A stretch of DNA of 64,000 nucleotides from Exiguobacterium marinum DSM 16307 (GTDB lineage: Bacteria > Bacillota > Bacilli > Exiguobacteriales > Exiguobacteriaceae), in assembly GCF_000620845.1 (NCBI RefSeq), contig NZ_KK211189.1:759662-823661 (forward strand), read 5' to 3'. The notes beneath the pieces are model-generated. The model saw only the letters and a list, made by a program, of their open reading frames with translations. It searched no databases and had not been told where the DNA came from. Each line of letters opens with the position of its first letter. Position 1 is the stretch's first letter. Shown here in pieces: positions 35,287 to 45,361 of the stretch. The translations under genes were made by a program, and so were the position numbers.

Positions 35287-36046
35287 GACATGGTTATTCA
35301 CAAAGCGGAGTTTATTGACGACGATTCGAAATCCGTTTTCATTTATTCCGAACTTGATTATTTCTGTATTTTTTTTACTCGTCTATACGAGTGGTTTATC
35401 GAGTGTGGCCTCTCTTCCACAATTCGAGGGAAGTGATTATTTGAACTTCATCTTGCCGGTATCGATTGTTTCGGGTGCAGTCGGTGGGGCAGGCGGGACG
35501 GGGCAAGCGCTTGTTCGTGATATCGAAAGCGGTTATTTCGCAAGGCTACTGTTAACGCCTGCGACTCGGACGGCCATCGTGCTCGGACCAATGATTGCTG
35601 GCATGTTGCAACTGTTCGTCCAAACATTACTTATCTTTGCTGTCGCTTTTCTACTTGGTCTCACGATTCCTGTCGGGGCAGTTGGATTCTTTTTCACGGT
35701 ACTACTCGCCATTGGGTTTGGACTTGGGTTCGCCGGGTATTCTGTCGGTGTTGCACTGAAGACGAGGAATGCGCAAGCAGCACAGGCCGGTACACTTTTG
35801 TTTTTCCCACTCATCTTCTTATCGACCACGTTCGTTCCGAAAGAGTTGATTGAAGCAGAATGGCTGAAAATGGCCGCCACATTCAATCCAACGACGTATA
35901 TTTTCGAAGGGATGCGGGCGGTTCTGACTCAACCTGAGATTGATTGGGGTGCCTTGTCAGCAGGACTTGCGGTCGCTGGCACGATGAGTGTACTCATGAT
36001 TGTCTTTGCAGCAACAAATGCGAGAGGGGCGCTGAAACAAAAATAA
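35276..36046 (+). CDS. ABC-2 type transporter, permease subunit
   Basis: A 256-residue membrane protein with six helices (near 22-43, 58-79, 101-124, 133-155, 166-183, 226-246) and the ABC-2 permease pattern, including the loop SGYFARLLLTPATRTAI and a late FPLIFLSTTFVPKE. It pairs with the ATPase encoded just upstream; ATG 35276 lies inside that gene behind AAGGGGGCGAG, so translation is coupled. Together they form a DrrAB-like exporter. Confidence 0.87.
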   Translation: MWTETWLFTKRSLLTTIRNPFSFIPNLIISVFFLLVYTSGLSSVASLPQFEGSDYLNFILPVSIVSGAVGGAGGTGQALVRDIESGYFARLLLTPATRTAIVLGPMIAGMLQLFVQTLLIFAVAFLLGLTIPVGAVGFFFTVLLAIGFGLGFAGYSVGVALKTRNAQAAQAGTLLFFPLIFLSTTFVPKELIEAEWLKMAATFNPTTYIFEGMRAVLTQPEIDWGALSAGLAVAGTMSVLMIVFAATNARGALKQK

Positions 36047-36058
36047 GGGAGGAGTTAG

Positions 36059-36544
36059 ATGGAACAGCTATCGACAATCATCCGTATTGTTTTGACTGGG
36101 GTTGGGGCGTATATCTCAATCATTCTGATGTTGCGTATTTCCGGAAAAAGAACGTTGGCAAAAATGAATGCGTTCGATTTTATCGTGACGGTTGCATTAG
36201 GATCAATCTTAGCGACGACCTTGACGAGTCAACAAACTTCTTTAATCGCTGGGTTGACCGCGTTTGGCACACTGGTCGCCTTACAATATATATTGGCGAA
36301 ATTGTCGAAGCGTTATTCAACAGTGAACAAAATGATTAAATCAGAGCCGACTTTACTGTTCTATAGAGGGGACTATCTACACGAGTATTTAAAAAGGGAG
36401 CGAATATTAGAAATGGAAGTCGTTCAGGCGATTCGTGCAAGTGGGACTCCTGTTGATCAAGTCGAAGCGGTCGTACTAGAGACGGATGGGACGTTCTCAG
36501 TGCTGAAAGATTCGCAATATTTGATGGAACATGTGAAAATATAA
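36059..36544 (+). CDS. DUF421 (YetF/YcaP-like) membrane protein
   Basis: A 161-residue protein with three N-terminal membrane helices (about 5-26, 37-57, 62-82) and a small cytoplasmic alpha/beta domain, matching the DUF421 family (MLRISGKRTLAKMNAFDFIVTVALGS is the typical segment, near residues 22-47). The biochemical function is unknown. ATG follows GGGAGGAG, 12 bases after the permease stop, so it is probably cotranscribed. It is shorter than many YetF proteins because the C-terminal domain is a single copy. Confidence 0.83.
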   Translation: MEQLSTIIRIVLTGVGAYISIILMLRISGKRTLAKMNAFDFIVTVALGSILATTLTSQQTSLIAGLTAFGTLVALQYILAKLSKRYSTVNKMIKSEPTLLFYRGDYLHEYLKRERILEMEVVQAIRASGTPVDQVEAVVLETDGTFSVLKDSQYLMEHVKI

Positions 36545-36575
36545 AAAACGACTCGGTTCCGATGAACCGAGTCGT
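36545..36575 (-). terminator. Terminator hairpin between DUF421 and NlpC/P60 genes
   Basis: ACGACTCGGTTC and GAACCGAGTCGT form a perfect 12-bp stem. On the minus strand it is followed by TTTTTTA, so it mainly ends the NlpC/P60 gene; the plus side has no T run. Confidence 0.8.
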
Positions 36576-36587
36576 GTTACTGTTGTA

Positions 36588-37289
36588 TTAGAGATATGAT
36601 CCAGCGCCAACGTAACGCGGTGCCCAATATCCAGAAGTGAAGCTCGCGTACTTGACGCCACCTGTTTCTGAGTTGATCATTTTTGTTTTGCTAAGAGCCA
36701 TTCCAACGTGATGGATCGTACCGCCTGAATGAGAGAAGAAGACGAGATCTCCTGCTTGAATCGATGACTTCGAAATTTTCTTCGCGCTTGAGTATTGCTG
36801 ACGTGAAGAACGTGGAAGTGTTTTCCCGATTGCTTTTTTGTAAACATATCCTGTGTAACCAGAGCAGTCAAATCCAGAAGTTGATGTTCCACCGTAACGG
36901 TAAGGTTTACCTAAATATTTTTTTGACTCAGCGACGAGTTTTGAACGTTTGCTAGATGATGATGTTGAAACCGTTTTTGAAGTTGATGTCGATGTTCTAG
37001 GTTTCAAGTAAGAATATTTTGAAGAGGCTGAGATATAACGATGTTTGCCTTTATAATTGATTTTATAGAACGAACCGGATTTACCAAGGTATGTATAGCG
37101 TTGACCTTTATCCATTTTCGCAACAACTTTCGATGACGTAAGTGACGGGGCAGTACGGATGTTCAAACCGTTAACTTTCGAGTAGGCAAAAGTTCCTGTA
37201 GCGGCTTCTGCTTGTTCTCCTGTTGAGAACATGAGACCCGAGAAAGCAACAGTGGCAGCGACGACGATAGATGCAATACGCTTTAACAT
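36588..37289 (-). CDS. Secreted NlpC/P60 peptidoglycan endopeptidase with SH3b domain
   Basis: The 233-residue precursor has a signal peptide (about 1-30, cleavage near AEA-ATG), one bacterial SH3 domain (about 32-95: VNGLNIRTAPSLTSSKVV, YKINYKGKHRYIS), a Ser/Thr/Lys linker and a C-terminal NlpC/P60 peptidase (about 120-233). The catalytic Cys is in FDCSGYTG and His in IHHVGMAL. It should cut gamma-D-Glu-diaminopimelate or lysine peptide links in the wall. Start: ATG at 37289 behind CGGAGGG; the frame extends ten codons further without a site. It is a single-gene unit. Confidence 0.9.
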   Translation of the reverse strand: MLKRIASIVVAATVAFSGLMFSTGEQAEAATGTFAYSKVNGLNIRTAPSLTSSKVVAKMDKGQRYTYLGKSGSFYKINYKGKHRYISASSKYSYLKPRTSTSTSKTVSTSSSSKRSKLVAESKKYLGKPYRYGGTSTSGFDCSGYTGYVYKKAIGKTLPRSSRQQYSSAKKISKSSIQAGDLVFFSHSGGTIHHVGMALSKTKMINSETGGVKYASFTSGYWAPRYVGAGSYL

Positions 37290-37684
37290 TGTATAAATCC
37301 CTCCGTTTTTTAAAATCAATATGTGGCTATATGACAGAATCGAGTAATATTATTAGGTAGAGCACAAGTTGCGAGATATACCCGGTTTCCTGTGCAAATA
37401 AACTATATCATGCGCAAGACCGATAGCATTTTTCAATCGCAAGTCAAAAAAGCGTTTTCTTGTAATGGAAATGAAACAATATGTGGATATAGCACTTATT
37501 TTGTTACAAAACCATCATTTACTGTGTAAGGATTTGTACAAGAGGGGAACGGTTGAACAAAAGGTGATTTTTGCACAGTGACGGCACGGACAAAATATGG
37601 TTAGATGATGGCAGAACATAAATGAAAAGTTTGCATAAACTCGAATACTTCTTGTAATGAAATGTAGAAAGATAGGTGACTTGA
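37290..37684. other. 395-bp divergent intergenic region between the NlpC/P60 gene and rho
   Basis: No gene is seen. It contains two copies of CAATATGTGGNTATA (37317-37331 and 37477-37491, 14 of 15 identical, 160 bp apart), a partial cre match AAAGCGTTTTC near 37450, two similar TTCTTGTAATG elements (37456, 37649), and the rho promoter. A partial WalR-like TGTAAT-N5-TGAAAC also occurs near 37461 but is imperfect. Confidence 0.5.
37631..37658 (+). promoter_or_regulatory. rho promoter candidate
   Basis: TTGCAT (37631-37636), 16-bp spacer, TGTAAT (37653-37658, 5/6). It would start RNA about 20 bases before the rho start codon, leaving a very short leader. Confidence 0.5.
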
Positions 37685-39016
<1,332 letters not shown>

Positions 39017-39022
<6 letters not shown>

Positions 39023-39045
39023 ATCCTATAGTTGGGTGATATTAT
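39017..39045 (+). promoter_or_regulatory. rpmE promoter overlapping the end of rho
   Basis: TTGTAA (39017-39022, includes the rho stop codon), 17-bp spacer, TATTAT (39040-39045, 5/6). Confidence 0.55.
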
Positions 39046-39104
39046 ATTCTAGTGAACTTTCTCTAGGTTGAAAGAATACTTAGGGCCGAAGGAGTTGAAA
39101 AGCA

Positions 39105-39347
39105 ATGAAACAAGGAATCCACCCAGAATACCGTAAAGTCGTATTCATGGACTCGACGACAGAATTCAAATTCATCACTGGTTCAACTCGTTACTCTAAC
39201 GAGACAATCACGATGGAAGATGGAAACGAGTACCCACTCATCCGTGTCGATGTATCTTCTGATTCGCACCCGTTCTACACAGGTCGCCAGAAATTCGCAT
39301 CTGCAGATGGTCGTATCGAGCGCTTCAACAAGAAATACCAACGTTAA
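39105..39347 (+). CDS. rpmE2: 50S ribosomal protein L31 type B (zinc-free form)
   Basis: An 80-residue L31. It lacks the CxxC zinc ligands of type A L31 and has the type B sequence [18 protein letters not shown] and [10 protein letters not shown]. In B. subtilis the gene next to rho encodes the zinc form, whereas the zinc-free form is elsewhere and Zur-controlled; here the zinc-free form occupies the rho-linked place and no Zur box is apparent upstream. ATG follows GAAGGAG. Confidence 0.93.
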   Translation: MKQGIHPEYRKVVFMDSTTEFKFITGSTRYSNETITMEDGNEYPLIRVDVSSDSHPFYTGRQKFASADGRIERFNKKYQR

Positions 39348-39365
39348 TCGTAAAGTTGTATGCTC

Positions 39366-39396
39366 ACCGCCTAGGGATTGCCCTTGGCGGTTTTTT
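39366..39396 (+). terminator. Intrinsic terminator of rpmE
   Basis: ACCGCCTAGGG and CCCTTGGCGGT form an 11-bp stem with one mismatch, followed by six Ts. Confidence 0.88.
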
Positions 39397-39446
39397 GTTA
39401 CAATAACGCGGGTAAAGAGACGAAAGAATGTCATGAGGGGGCCTTT

Positions 39447-40670
39447 ATGGAATTTATACTCATCAGTATCAGCTTGTTAATCGGAGTCGGTATCATGTCA
39501 CAATGGTTGGCATGGCGCTATCAAATCCCAGCAATCATCATTATGACACTCGCCGGAGTATTGGCAGGTCCGATTCTTGGCCTGTTCGACCCACGTGAAT
39601 TATTAGGGGATCTATATAGTCCTATCATATCGTTTGCGGTTGCCATTATCTTATTTGAAGGAAGTCTCGGGCTTCATTTCAGCGAAATCAATCAGTTCCG
39701 TCGGTCGATTGTGCGAATCGTTACAGTCGGGGTTGCCTTGTCGTTTGTCGGGTCGTCGCTACTCATCCAATATGTCGGTGGGTTGCATTGGGTGGTCGCG
39801 TGGACCATGGGTGCGCTCTTCGTCGTGACGGGACCGACCGTCGTTATTCCGTTATTGCGCCAAGCGCATTTGAAAGATCGGGTCGGTGCGATTCTGAAGT
39901 GGGAAGGCATTATCGTGGATCCTGTCGGTGCGCTACTTGGTCTCTTCGTCGTACGACTTGGCTACATCGTATATGAAGGAATGGATTTATGGATGCAACT
40001 CCTCTTTGCAGGTGCTTGTATCGTAGGGATTGGACTCGGTTACTTGTTTGGTCATCTCTTGATGGGGTGGTTTGTCGCTGAAAAAGTGCCGCGTTACCTT
40101 CGTGCCTCGGTCACATTGACGGCCGTCCTCGTCTTATTCTCACTGAGTGAGCTTATGATGCACGAAGTCGGGCTTCTTGCCGTGACGGCAATGGGGATGA
40201 CGATGGCCAACACGAAGCATCGGGATGAAGAAATTATTGAAGAACTGCAATCATTTAAAGAAGATATTTCGATCTTGCTCATCTCATCTGTATTCATTTT
40301 ATTGACGGCATCGCTGTCCCGAGAGGAACTATTGAATATTTTCCAATGGCCACTTCTATTGACGATTGCCGGCATCCTTTTCTTAGTACGTCCGGTAGCA
40401 ATTTATTTTTCCACAATCGGTGGGGGCTTACCGCTTGCGGAACGAGGGTTTATCGGTTGGATTGCACCACGTGGTATCGTGGCGATGACGGTTGCTGGAT
40501 TCTTTGCCGAAGAGGTCGCGCATCTTGGGATTGAAGATGCGAAGCAAATGTTACCGCTCACCCTCGGACTCGTCTTCATTTCCGTAACGTTGCACGGTCT
40601 CACGATTCGACCGCTCGCACGCAAATTGAAATTAATTGATGAGCAAAAAGAAGCGAATGCCGACGAATAA
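39447..40670 (+). CDS. CPA1-type sodium/proton antiporter (NhaP-like)
   Basis: A 407-residue membrane protein with about 12-13 helices of the monovalent cation:proton antiporter fold. Typical segments are YQIPAIIIMTLAGVLAGP (near 27-44), FEGSLGLHFSE (about 72), the helix-5 region TGPTVVIPLL with GPT in place of the more usual GPTDP, and KWEGIIVDPVGALLG (near 151-165) carrying the conserved acidic residue. Likely role: Na+ or K+ export in exchange for protons. ATG 39447 follows GAGGGGG; codons further upstream overlap the rpmE terminator. It is inserted between rpmE and tdk relative to B. subtilis. Confidence 0.86.
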   Translation: MEFILISISLLIGVGIMSQWLAWRYQIPAIIIMTLAGVLAGPILGLFDPRELLGDLYSPIISFAVAIILFEGSLGLHFSEINQFRRSIVRIVTVGVALSFVGSSLLIQYVGGLHWVVAWTMGALFVVTGPTVVIPLLRQAHLKDRVGAILKWEGIIVDPVGALLGLFVVRLGYIVYEGMDLWMQLLFAGACIVGIGLGYLFGHLLMGWFVAEKVPRYLRASVTLTAVLVLFSLSELMMHEVGLLAVTAMGMTMANTKHRDEEIIEELQSFKEDISILLISSVFILLTASLSREELLNIFQWPLLLTIAGILFLVRPVAIYFSTIGGGLPLAERGFIGWIAPRGIVAMTVAGFFAEEVAHLGIEDAKQMLPLTLGLVFISVTLHGLTIRPLARKLKLIDEQKEANADE

Positions 40671-40776
40671 AGGACTTGTCCACGGCTAATGGGAATTGAG
40701 AGAAGTCAACCCTTTTCCTCAACTCGAAAGATAGGTATAATCGGAAAGCGATTATCGATGGAGAGGGCGAAGAATA

Positions 40777-41388
40777 ATGATGCATGTGACGAACCGATAT
40801 GGTTGGATTGAAGTGATTTGTGGGAGTATGTTTTCAGGGAAGTCGGAGGAATTGATTCGCCGTGTCCGCCGCGCTCACTATGGAAAGATTCCGGTCCAAG
40901 TGTTCAAACCAGCAATCGACGACCGGTATCATGAAGAGAACGTCGTCTCACACATGGGCAACTCGGTCGTGGCAGTACCTGTCGCATCGAGCCAGGACTT
41001 ATACGATGCCGTACGTGAAGAAACACAAGTCATCGCGATTGATGAGGTGCAATTCTTTGATGAAGGCATCGTTGATGTCATCGAACAGCTCGCGAACGAG
41101 GACAAACGCGTTATTTGTGCAGGGCTCGATATGGACTTTCGTGGTGAACCGTTCACGATGATGCCTGAACTGTTGTCCCGTGCCGAGTTTGTGACGAAAC
41201 TGCAGGCGATCTGCCTGTCTTGCGGGGCACCTGCTTCGCGGACACAGCGTTTGATTGACGGGAAACCGGCTCGTTATGAAGATCCGGTCATCTTAGTCGG
41301 AGCTTCAGAATCGTATGAGCCGAGGTGCCGTCATTGTCATGATGTGCCGAATAAACCACGTCCGGTCCGCCATACGGTGGTAGACTGA
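40777..41388 (+). CDS. tdk: Thymidine kinase
   Basis: A 203-residue type II thymidine kinase that phosphorylates thymidine to dTMP in the salvage pathway. Walker A is [12 protein letters not shown] (near 15-26), Walker B is [10 protein letters not shown], and the C-terminal zinc site uses CLSCGAPA and CRHCHD. The first two codons are both ATG (40777 and 40780) behind GGAGAGGG. A TATAAT at 40736 marks the probable promoter. Same position relative to rho-rpmE and prfA as in B. subtilis. Confidence 0.96.
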   Translation: MMHVTNRYGWIEVICGSMFSGKSEELIRRVRRAHYGKIPVQVFKPAIDDRYHEENVVSHMGNSVVAVPVASSQDLYDAVREETQVIAIDEVQFFDEGIVDVIEQLANEDKRVICAGLDMDFRGEPFTMMPELLSRAEFVTKLQAICLSCGAPASRTQRLIDGKPARYEDPVILVGASESYEPRCRHCHDVPNKPRPVRHTVVD

Positions 41389-41395
41389 TGAATCG

Positions 41396-41424
41396 ACGGA
41401 CCGCCCTCGGCGGTCCGTTTTTTT
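41396..41424 (+). terminator. Intrinsic terminator of tdk
   Basis: ACGGACCGCC-CTC-GGCGGTCCGT is a perfect 10-bp stem with a three-base loop, followed by seven Ts. Confidence 0.9.
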
Positions 41425-41432
41425 GCTATAAT
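41424..41432 (+). promoter_or_regulatory. Extended -10 promoter of the prfA operon
   Basis: TGCTATAAT is a full extended -10 element directly behind the tdk terminator T-run; no good -35 is seen. It would start RNA about 30 bases before prfA. Confidence 0.55.
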
Positions 41433-41470
41433 AGATAGAGTTTGATTTGACGGAGAAAGGACGGATCATC

Positions 41471-42541
41471 ATGTTTGACCGTTTAAGTGTATTAGAAGAT
41501 CGTTATATGCAATTGAATGAGATGCTCGCCGACCCTGAGGTGCTCAGTGACTCGACGAAGTTGAGACAATATTCGAAAGAGCAAGCACAGTTAGAAGAGA
41601 CGGTACAGATGTATCGGCAGTATAAGGGTAAGAGTGAGGCCTTCAAGGAAGCGAAGTCGATGCTCGAAGACCGGACGCTCGATGCCGAGATGCGTGAACT
41701 TGCAAAAGAAGAGATGCAGCTTTTAGAACCGGAAGTAAAAGAGTTAGAAGCGAAGTTACGGATTTTGTTACTTCCAAAAGACCCGAACGATGACAAAAAC
41801 GTTATCGTCGAAGTCCGAGGTGCGGCAGGTGGAGACGAAGCGGCCCTTTTCGCAGGAGATCTTTATAAGATGTACACACGATTCGCTGAACGTCAAAATT
41901 GGAAAGTTGAATTGATCGATGCAAACTATACCGAACTCGGCGGATTTAAAGAAGTCACGTTCATGATCAATGGGGCTGGTGCCTACTCAAAACTTAAGTT
42001 TGAGAATGGGGCACATCGTGTGCAACGGGTCCCGTCTACGGAATCGGGTGGACGAATCCATACGTCTACGGCAACGGTCGCTGTCTTACCTGAAGCGGAA
42101 GATGTCGAGGTCCATATCGATATGAAAGATGTGCGTGTCGATACGTTCACCTCGTCCGGTCCAGGTGGACAGTCAGTCAACACGACACAGTCTGCCGTTC
42201 GTTTGACACACATCCCATCAGGCCTCGTCGTGTCTTGTCAGGATGAGAAGTCGCAACATAAAAATAAAGACAAGGCGATGAAGGTCCTTCGGGCACGCCT
42301 GTATGACAAGATGCAGAGCGAGCATATGGAAGAACTGTCGGCACAGCGGAAATCCGCTGTCGGGACAGGTGACCGCTCAGAGCGGATTCGCACATATAAC
42401 TTCCCGCAAAGTCGTGTCACAGACCATCGCATCGGTTTAACGCTCCAAAAGTTAGACCGTGTGTTAGCGGGTGAACTAGAAGACATCATCGACGCACTCA
42501 TCATGGATGAACAGGCACGTCTCATGGAGGATGCAGAATGA
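41471..42541 (+). CDS. prfA: Peptide chain release factor 1
   Basis: A 356-residue class I release factor for UAA and UAG stop codons. The GGQ catalytic motif is in [17 protein letters not shown] (near 228-244), and the domain order helical N-terminus, decoding domain (with [20 protein letters not shown] near 190-209) and GGQ domain is intact. ATG 41471 follows AGAAAGGA. It overlaps prmC by four bases (ATGA), coupling the factor to its methyltransferase. Confidence 0.97.
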   Translation: MFDRLSVLEDRYMQLNEMLADPEVLSDSTKLRQYSKEQAQLEETVQMYRQYKGKSEAFKEAKSMLEDRTLDAEMRELAKEEMQLLEPEVKELEAKLRILLLPKDPNDDKNVIVEVRGAAGGDEAALFAGDLYKMYTRFAERQNWKVELIDANYTELGGFKEVTFMINGAGAYSKLKFENGAHRVQRVPSTESGGRIHTSTATVAVLPEAEDVEVHIDMKDVRVDTFTSSGPGGQSVNTTQSAVRLTHIPSGLVVSCQDEKSQHKNKDKAMKVLRARLYDKMQSEHMEELSAQRKSAVGTGDRSERIRTYNFPQSRVTDHRIGLTLQKLDRVLAGELEDIIDALIMDEQARLMEDAE

Positions 42542-43398
42542 TGCGTGTCGCCGCGCTACTCAAACAGACAGAAAAACGGCTTTCAGAAGCCGGGCGCGAC
42601 CACGCGGCTGCCGAGTGGTGGCTCATGCATGTGCTTCGCGTTGATCGGACTGGTCTCCTCGTCCGCCTGTCGGATGAACTGTCGGAAGATGAGGCGACAC
42701 GATTTGAGGAAGGCGTTGAGCGTATGTTGACCGGGGAACCGGTACAACATGTGATTGGACGAGCGCCGTTTTACGGGCGTTCTTTCGAAGTGAATCGCGA
42801 CGTCTTGATTCCGAGGCCAGAAACAGAAGAATTGATTGACTGGGTGCTCGGTCAAATTCGTCACATAACGGACGATGAAATCGTGGATGTCGGGACGGGG
42901 AGTGGAGCGATTGCGATCACGCTTAGTTTAGAACTCGGTATCCGGGTACACACGGTCGATATTTCTCCGGAAGCGATAGTGGTCGCGAAACGAAATGCGG
43001 AAGCGCTCGGTGCGAATGTTCGTTTTTATGAAGGAGACGGGCTCGCTCCAGTCGCCGATCGGTCGATTCGTATTCTCGTCTCGAATCCGCCTTATATCGA
43101 AGCGGAAGTGCTGTTAGATGAGACCGTTGTCGCCTACGAGCCGCATCTAGCCCTCTTTGGAGGCGCGGACGGGCTTGATATGTATCGTCAACTCATTTCG
43201 GAATCAGTGCGCGTCTTACGTGCCGATTGGCAATTGATTGCGTTTGAAATCGGGTATAACCAAGGACAAGATGTGAAATCATTGTTGTCTGAACGTTATC
43301 CTGAAGCAGAAACGGGTATTTTAAAAGATATAAACGGTAAGGACCGTATCGTCTATGCCGTAAGGGAAGGGATTGCGTATGGAAACGAAATGGATTAA
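42538..43398 (+). CDS. prmC: Release factor glutamine methyltransferase
   Basis: Methylates the glutamine of the release-factor GGQ motif using SAM. The 286-residue protein has the N-terminal helical domain, the linker segment [20 protein letters not shown] motif [12 protein letters not shown] and the catalytic NPPY (SNPPYIEAE near 181-189). Translationally coupled to prfA, and its 3' end overlaps ywlC by 20 bases. Confidence 0.95.
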   Translation: MMRVAALLKQTEKRLSEAGRDHAAAEWWLMHVLRVDRTGLLVRLSDELSEDEATRFEEGVERMLTGEPVQHVIGRAPFYGRSFEVNRDVLIPRPETEELIDWVLGQIRHITDDEIVDVGTGSGAIAITLSLELGIRVHTVDISPEAIVVAKRNAEALGANVRFYEGDGLAPVADRSIRILVSNPPYIEAEVLLDETVVAYEPHLALFGGADGLDMYRQLISESVRVLRADWQLIAFEIGYNQGQDVKSLLSERYPEAETGILKDINGKDRIVYAVREGIAYGNEMD

Positions 43399-44389
43399 AT
43401 CGAATGAGGTTGAAGAGGGGGTACGTCTTCTTCAAGCGGGTGAAATCATCGCCATGCCGACAGAAACCGTTTATGGTCTCGCGGGGGACGCCATGAATGA
43501 TATGGCGATTCGCAAGATTTTTGAGGCGAAAGGTCGTCCGTCGGATAACCCACTCATCGTCCATATTGCTTCAATCGAACAAGCGAAAATGTTCGTCGAT
43601 TCGATCCCTCCCGTTGCCAAACGCTTAATGGATGTGTTTTGGCCAGGCGCTTTGACAATCATCTTGCCTTCAAACGGCCGAGCCTCTTCGCTCGTGACCG
43701 CGGGCCTCGATTCCATCGGATTACGGATGCCGAACCATTCGGCAGCACTTGAGTTGATTCGTGAGTCGGGTTTAGGACTTGCGGCTCCAAGTGCGAATCG
43801 TTCTGGGCGCCCCTCGCCGACCACCGCTCAACATGTGGCTGATGATTTGGCCGGGCGAATCGCAGGGATTGTTGATGGGGGTCCAACTGGAATCGGTGTC
43901 GAGTCAACCGTCATCGATTGTACGGGTGACATGGTGACGATTTTACGACCTGGTGGTGTGACGCGAGAAGAAATCGAAGCCGTCATTGGATCGGTCGCTT
44001 TAGATGCCAACTTAAGTGACGAAGAAGCCGCACCAAAGTCACCGGGAATGAAATATACGCATTATGCCCCGACAGCGCCCGTCTTTTTGGTCGATGGCAC
44101 ACGTGAAGATTTAGAGCGTGTCATCGAAGAGCGTCAGCGAGTGGGGCGGCGTATCGGTGCACTCGTATTTGATGAAGAGCCGACATTGGCAGAAGTTACC
44201 TTTTCTCTCGGTACCTCGATGGAAGTGGCGGCGCAACGTTTATACGATGCCCTTCGTCGATTTGATGAGACAGATGTCGAAGAGATTTATGTGAACAAGA
44301 TTGAACCGGTCGGGGTCGCGTTAGCCGTCTATAACCGCTTATACAAAGCGTCCGGAGGGAAGGTCGTGCAACCGACGAAAGATGCCTAA
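43379..44389 (+). CDS. ywlC: Threonylcarbamoyl-AMP synthase (TsaC/Sua5, YwlC)
   Basis: A 336-residue Sua5-type enzyme that makes threonylcarbamoyl-AMP from threonine, bicarbonate and ATP for the t6A modification of tRNA. The N-terminal YrdC domain (about 8-200) shows the KxR/SxN-type residues in MPTETVYGLAGDA, KGRPSDNPLIVHI and APSANRSGRPSPT; the C-terminal Sua5 domain follows after a linker (KSPGMKYTHYAP near 219-230). ATG 43379 is eight bases behind AAGGGAAGG, inside the end of prmC. Confidence 0.94.
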   Translation: METKWIKSNEVEEGVRLLQAGEIIAMPTETVYGLAGDAMNDMAIRKIFEAKGRPSDNPLIVHIASIEQAKMFVDSIPPVAKRLMDVFWPGALTIILPSNGRASSLVTAGLDSIGLRMPNHSAALELIRESGLGLAAPSANRSGRPSPTTAQHVADDLAGRIAGIVDGGPTGIGVESTVIDCTGDMVTILRPGGVTREEIEAVIGSVALDANLSDEEAAPKSPGMKYTHYAPTAPVFLVDGTREDLERVIEERQRVGRRIGALVFDEEPTLAEVTFSLGTSMEVAAQRLYDALRRFDETDVEEIYVNKIEPVGVALAVYNRLYKASGGKVVQPTKDA

Positions 44390-44410
44390 AGACATAGAGG
44401 AGGACACGCG

Positions 44411-44911
44411 ATGTCAATGAAACGCGTATTATTCATATGTAGTGGCAACACGTGCCGAAGCCCGATGGCGATGGCCTTGCTCCGTTCGAAAATGACAGGA
44501 GATGAATTTGATATTCGTTCTGCCGGTCTACGGACGATGCAAGGATTCGATGCTTCTGAAAATGCACTGCAAGTTCTCAGAGAACGTGGGATTGAACTCG
44601 ATCATGTCACGCAAACGTTTGATGAGGTGTTAGGAAACTGGGCGGACATCATCTTGACGATGACGCGTGCGCACCGTGAACAAATCCGGGATACATACCC
44701 GGATTTAGGGGAGCGGACGTACACGCTCTATGAATTCGTAACAGGACTTGAACGAGACATCAATGACCCGTTCGGCGGCTCGATGAATGTCTATCGCCAA
44801 GTGCGAAATGAACTTGAGCCACTCGTGAATCGACTTGTGTTAAAATTAACGAATGATGGGTCAAAGGTGACGAAACCACCGAGACGCCTACCAAAGAAGA
44901 CGGGGGAATGA
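44411..44911 (+). CDS. ywlE: Low-molecular-weight phosphatase, probable protein-arginine phosphatase YwlE
   Basis: A 166-residue LMW protein phosphatase. The P-loop is CSGNTCRSP with nucleophile Cys10 and Arg16, and the general acid Asp is in DINDPFGGS. Thr14 takes the place of the Thr that in B. subtilis YwlE gives specificity for phosphoarginine over phosphotyrosine. It would oppose the McsB arginine kinase in protein quality control; mcsB is not in this window. ATG follows GAGGAGG. The C-terminus has a basic tail (KPPRRLPKK) beyond the usual end. Confidence 0.9.
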   Translation: MSMKRVLFICSGNTCRSPMAMALLRSKMTGDEFDIRSAGLRTMQGFDASENALQVLRERGIELDHVTQTFDEVLGNWADIILTMTRAHREQIRDTYPDLGERTYTLYEFVTGLERDINDPFGGSMNVYRQVRNELEPLVNRLVLKLTNDGSKVTKPPRRLPKKTGE

Positions 44912-44915
44912 ACGA

Positions 44916-45356
44916 ATGAAAATTGCAATTGGCGCCGATCACGGCGGATTCAACTTAAAAAAAGAAATTGTAGCCTTGCTTGAAGAGCTTGGACATGAGT
45001 ATAAAGATTTCGGGACCCACTCAGCCGAATCGATTGACTACCCAGACGTAGCCATCCCGGTCGCTGAAGCTGTCGCGGCTGGTGAGTTCGATCGTGGAAT
45101 TTTGATTTGTGGTACGGGAATCGGAATCGGGATTGCGGCGAACAAAGTCAAAGGGATTCGTGCGGCACTCGTCCATGATTCATTCAGCGCGAAAGCGACA
45201 CGTCAGCATAACGACTCGAACATCATGACGATGGGCGAGCGTGTCATCGGACCTGGTCTTGCACTCGACTTGGTGACGACGTGGCTCGATACGAACTTTG
45301 AAGGCGGTCGCCATTCAAACCGTGTCGGCAAGATGAGCGCTTACGAATCGAAGTGA
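44916..45356 (+). CDS. rpiB: Ribose-5-phosphate isomerase B
   Basis: A 146-residue RpiB that interconverts ribose-5-phosphate and ribulose-5-phosphate. The family motifs ADHGGFNLKK, the active-site Cys in LICGTGIGIGIAANK (about Cys66) and HNDSNIMTMGERVIG are present. It begins four bases after the ywlE stop, with GGGGGA as ribosome site inside that gene, and overlaps the next gene if that uses GTG 45353. Confidence 0.95.
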   Translation: MKIAIGADHGGFNLKKEIVALLEELGHEYKDFGTHSAESIDYPDVAIPVAEAVAAGEFDRGILICGTGIGIGIAANKVKGIRAALVHDSFSAKATRQHNDSNIMTMGERVIGPGLALDLVTTWLDTNFEGGRHSNRVGKMSAYESK

Positions 45357-45361
45357 GCCTG

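Noticed and set aside
37456-37474. WalR box upstream of the NlpC/P60 gene
   Set aside because: TGTAAT-N5-TGAAAC has one core mismatch and is in the orientation opposite to the gene; not enough to call.
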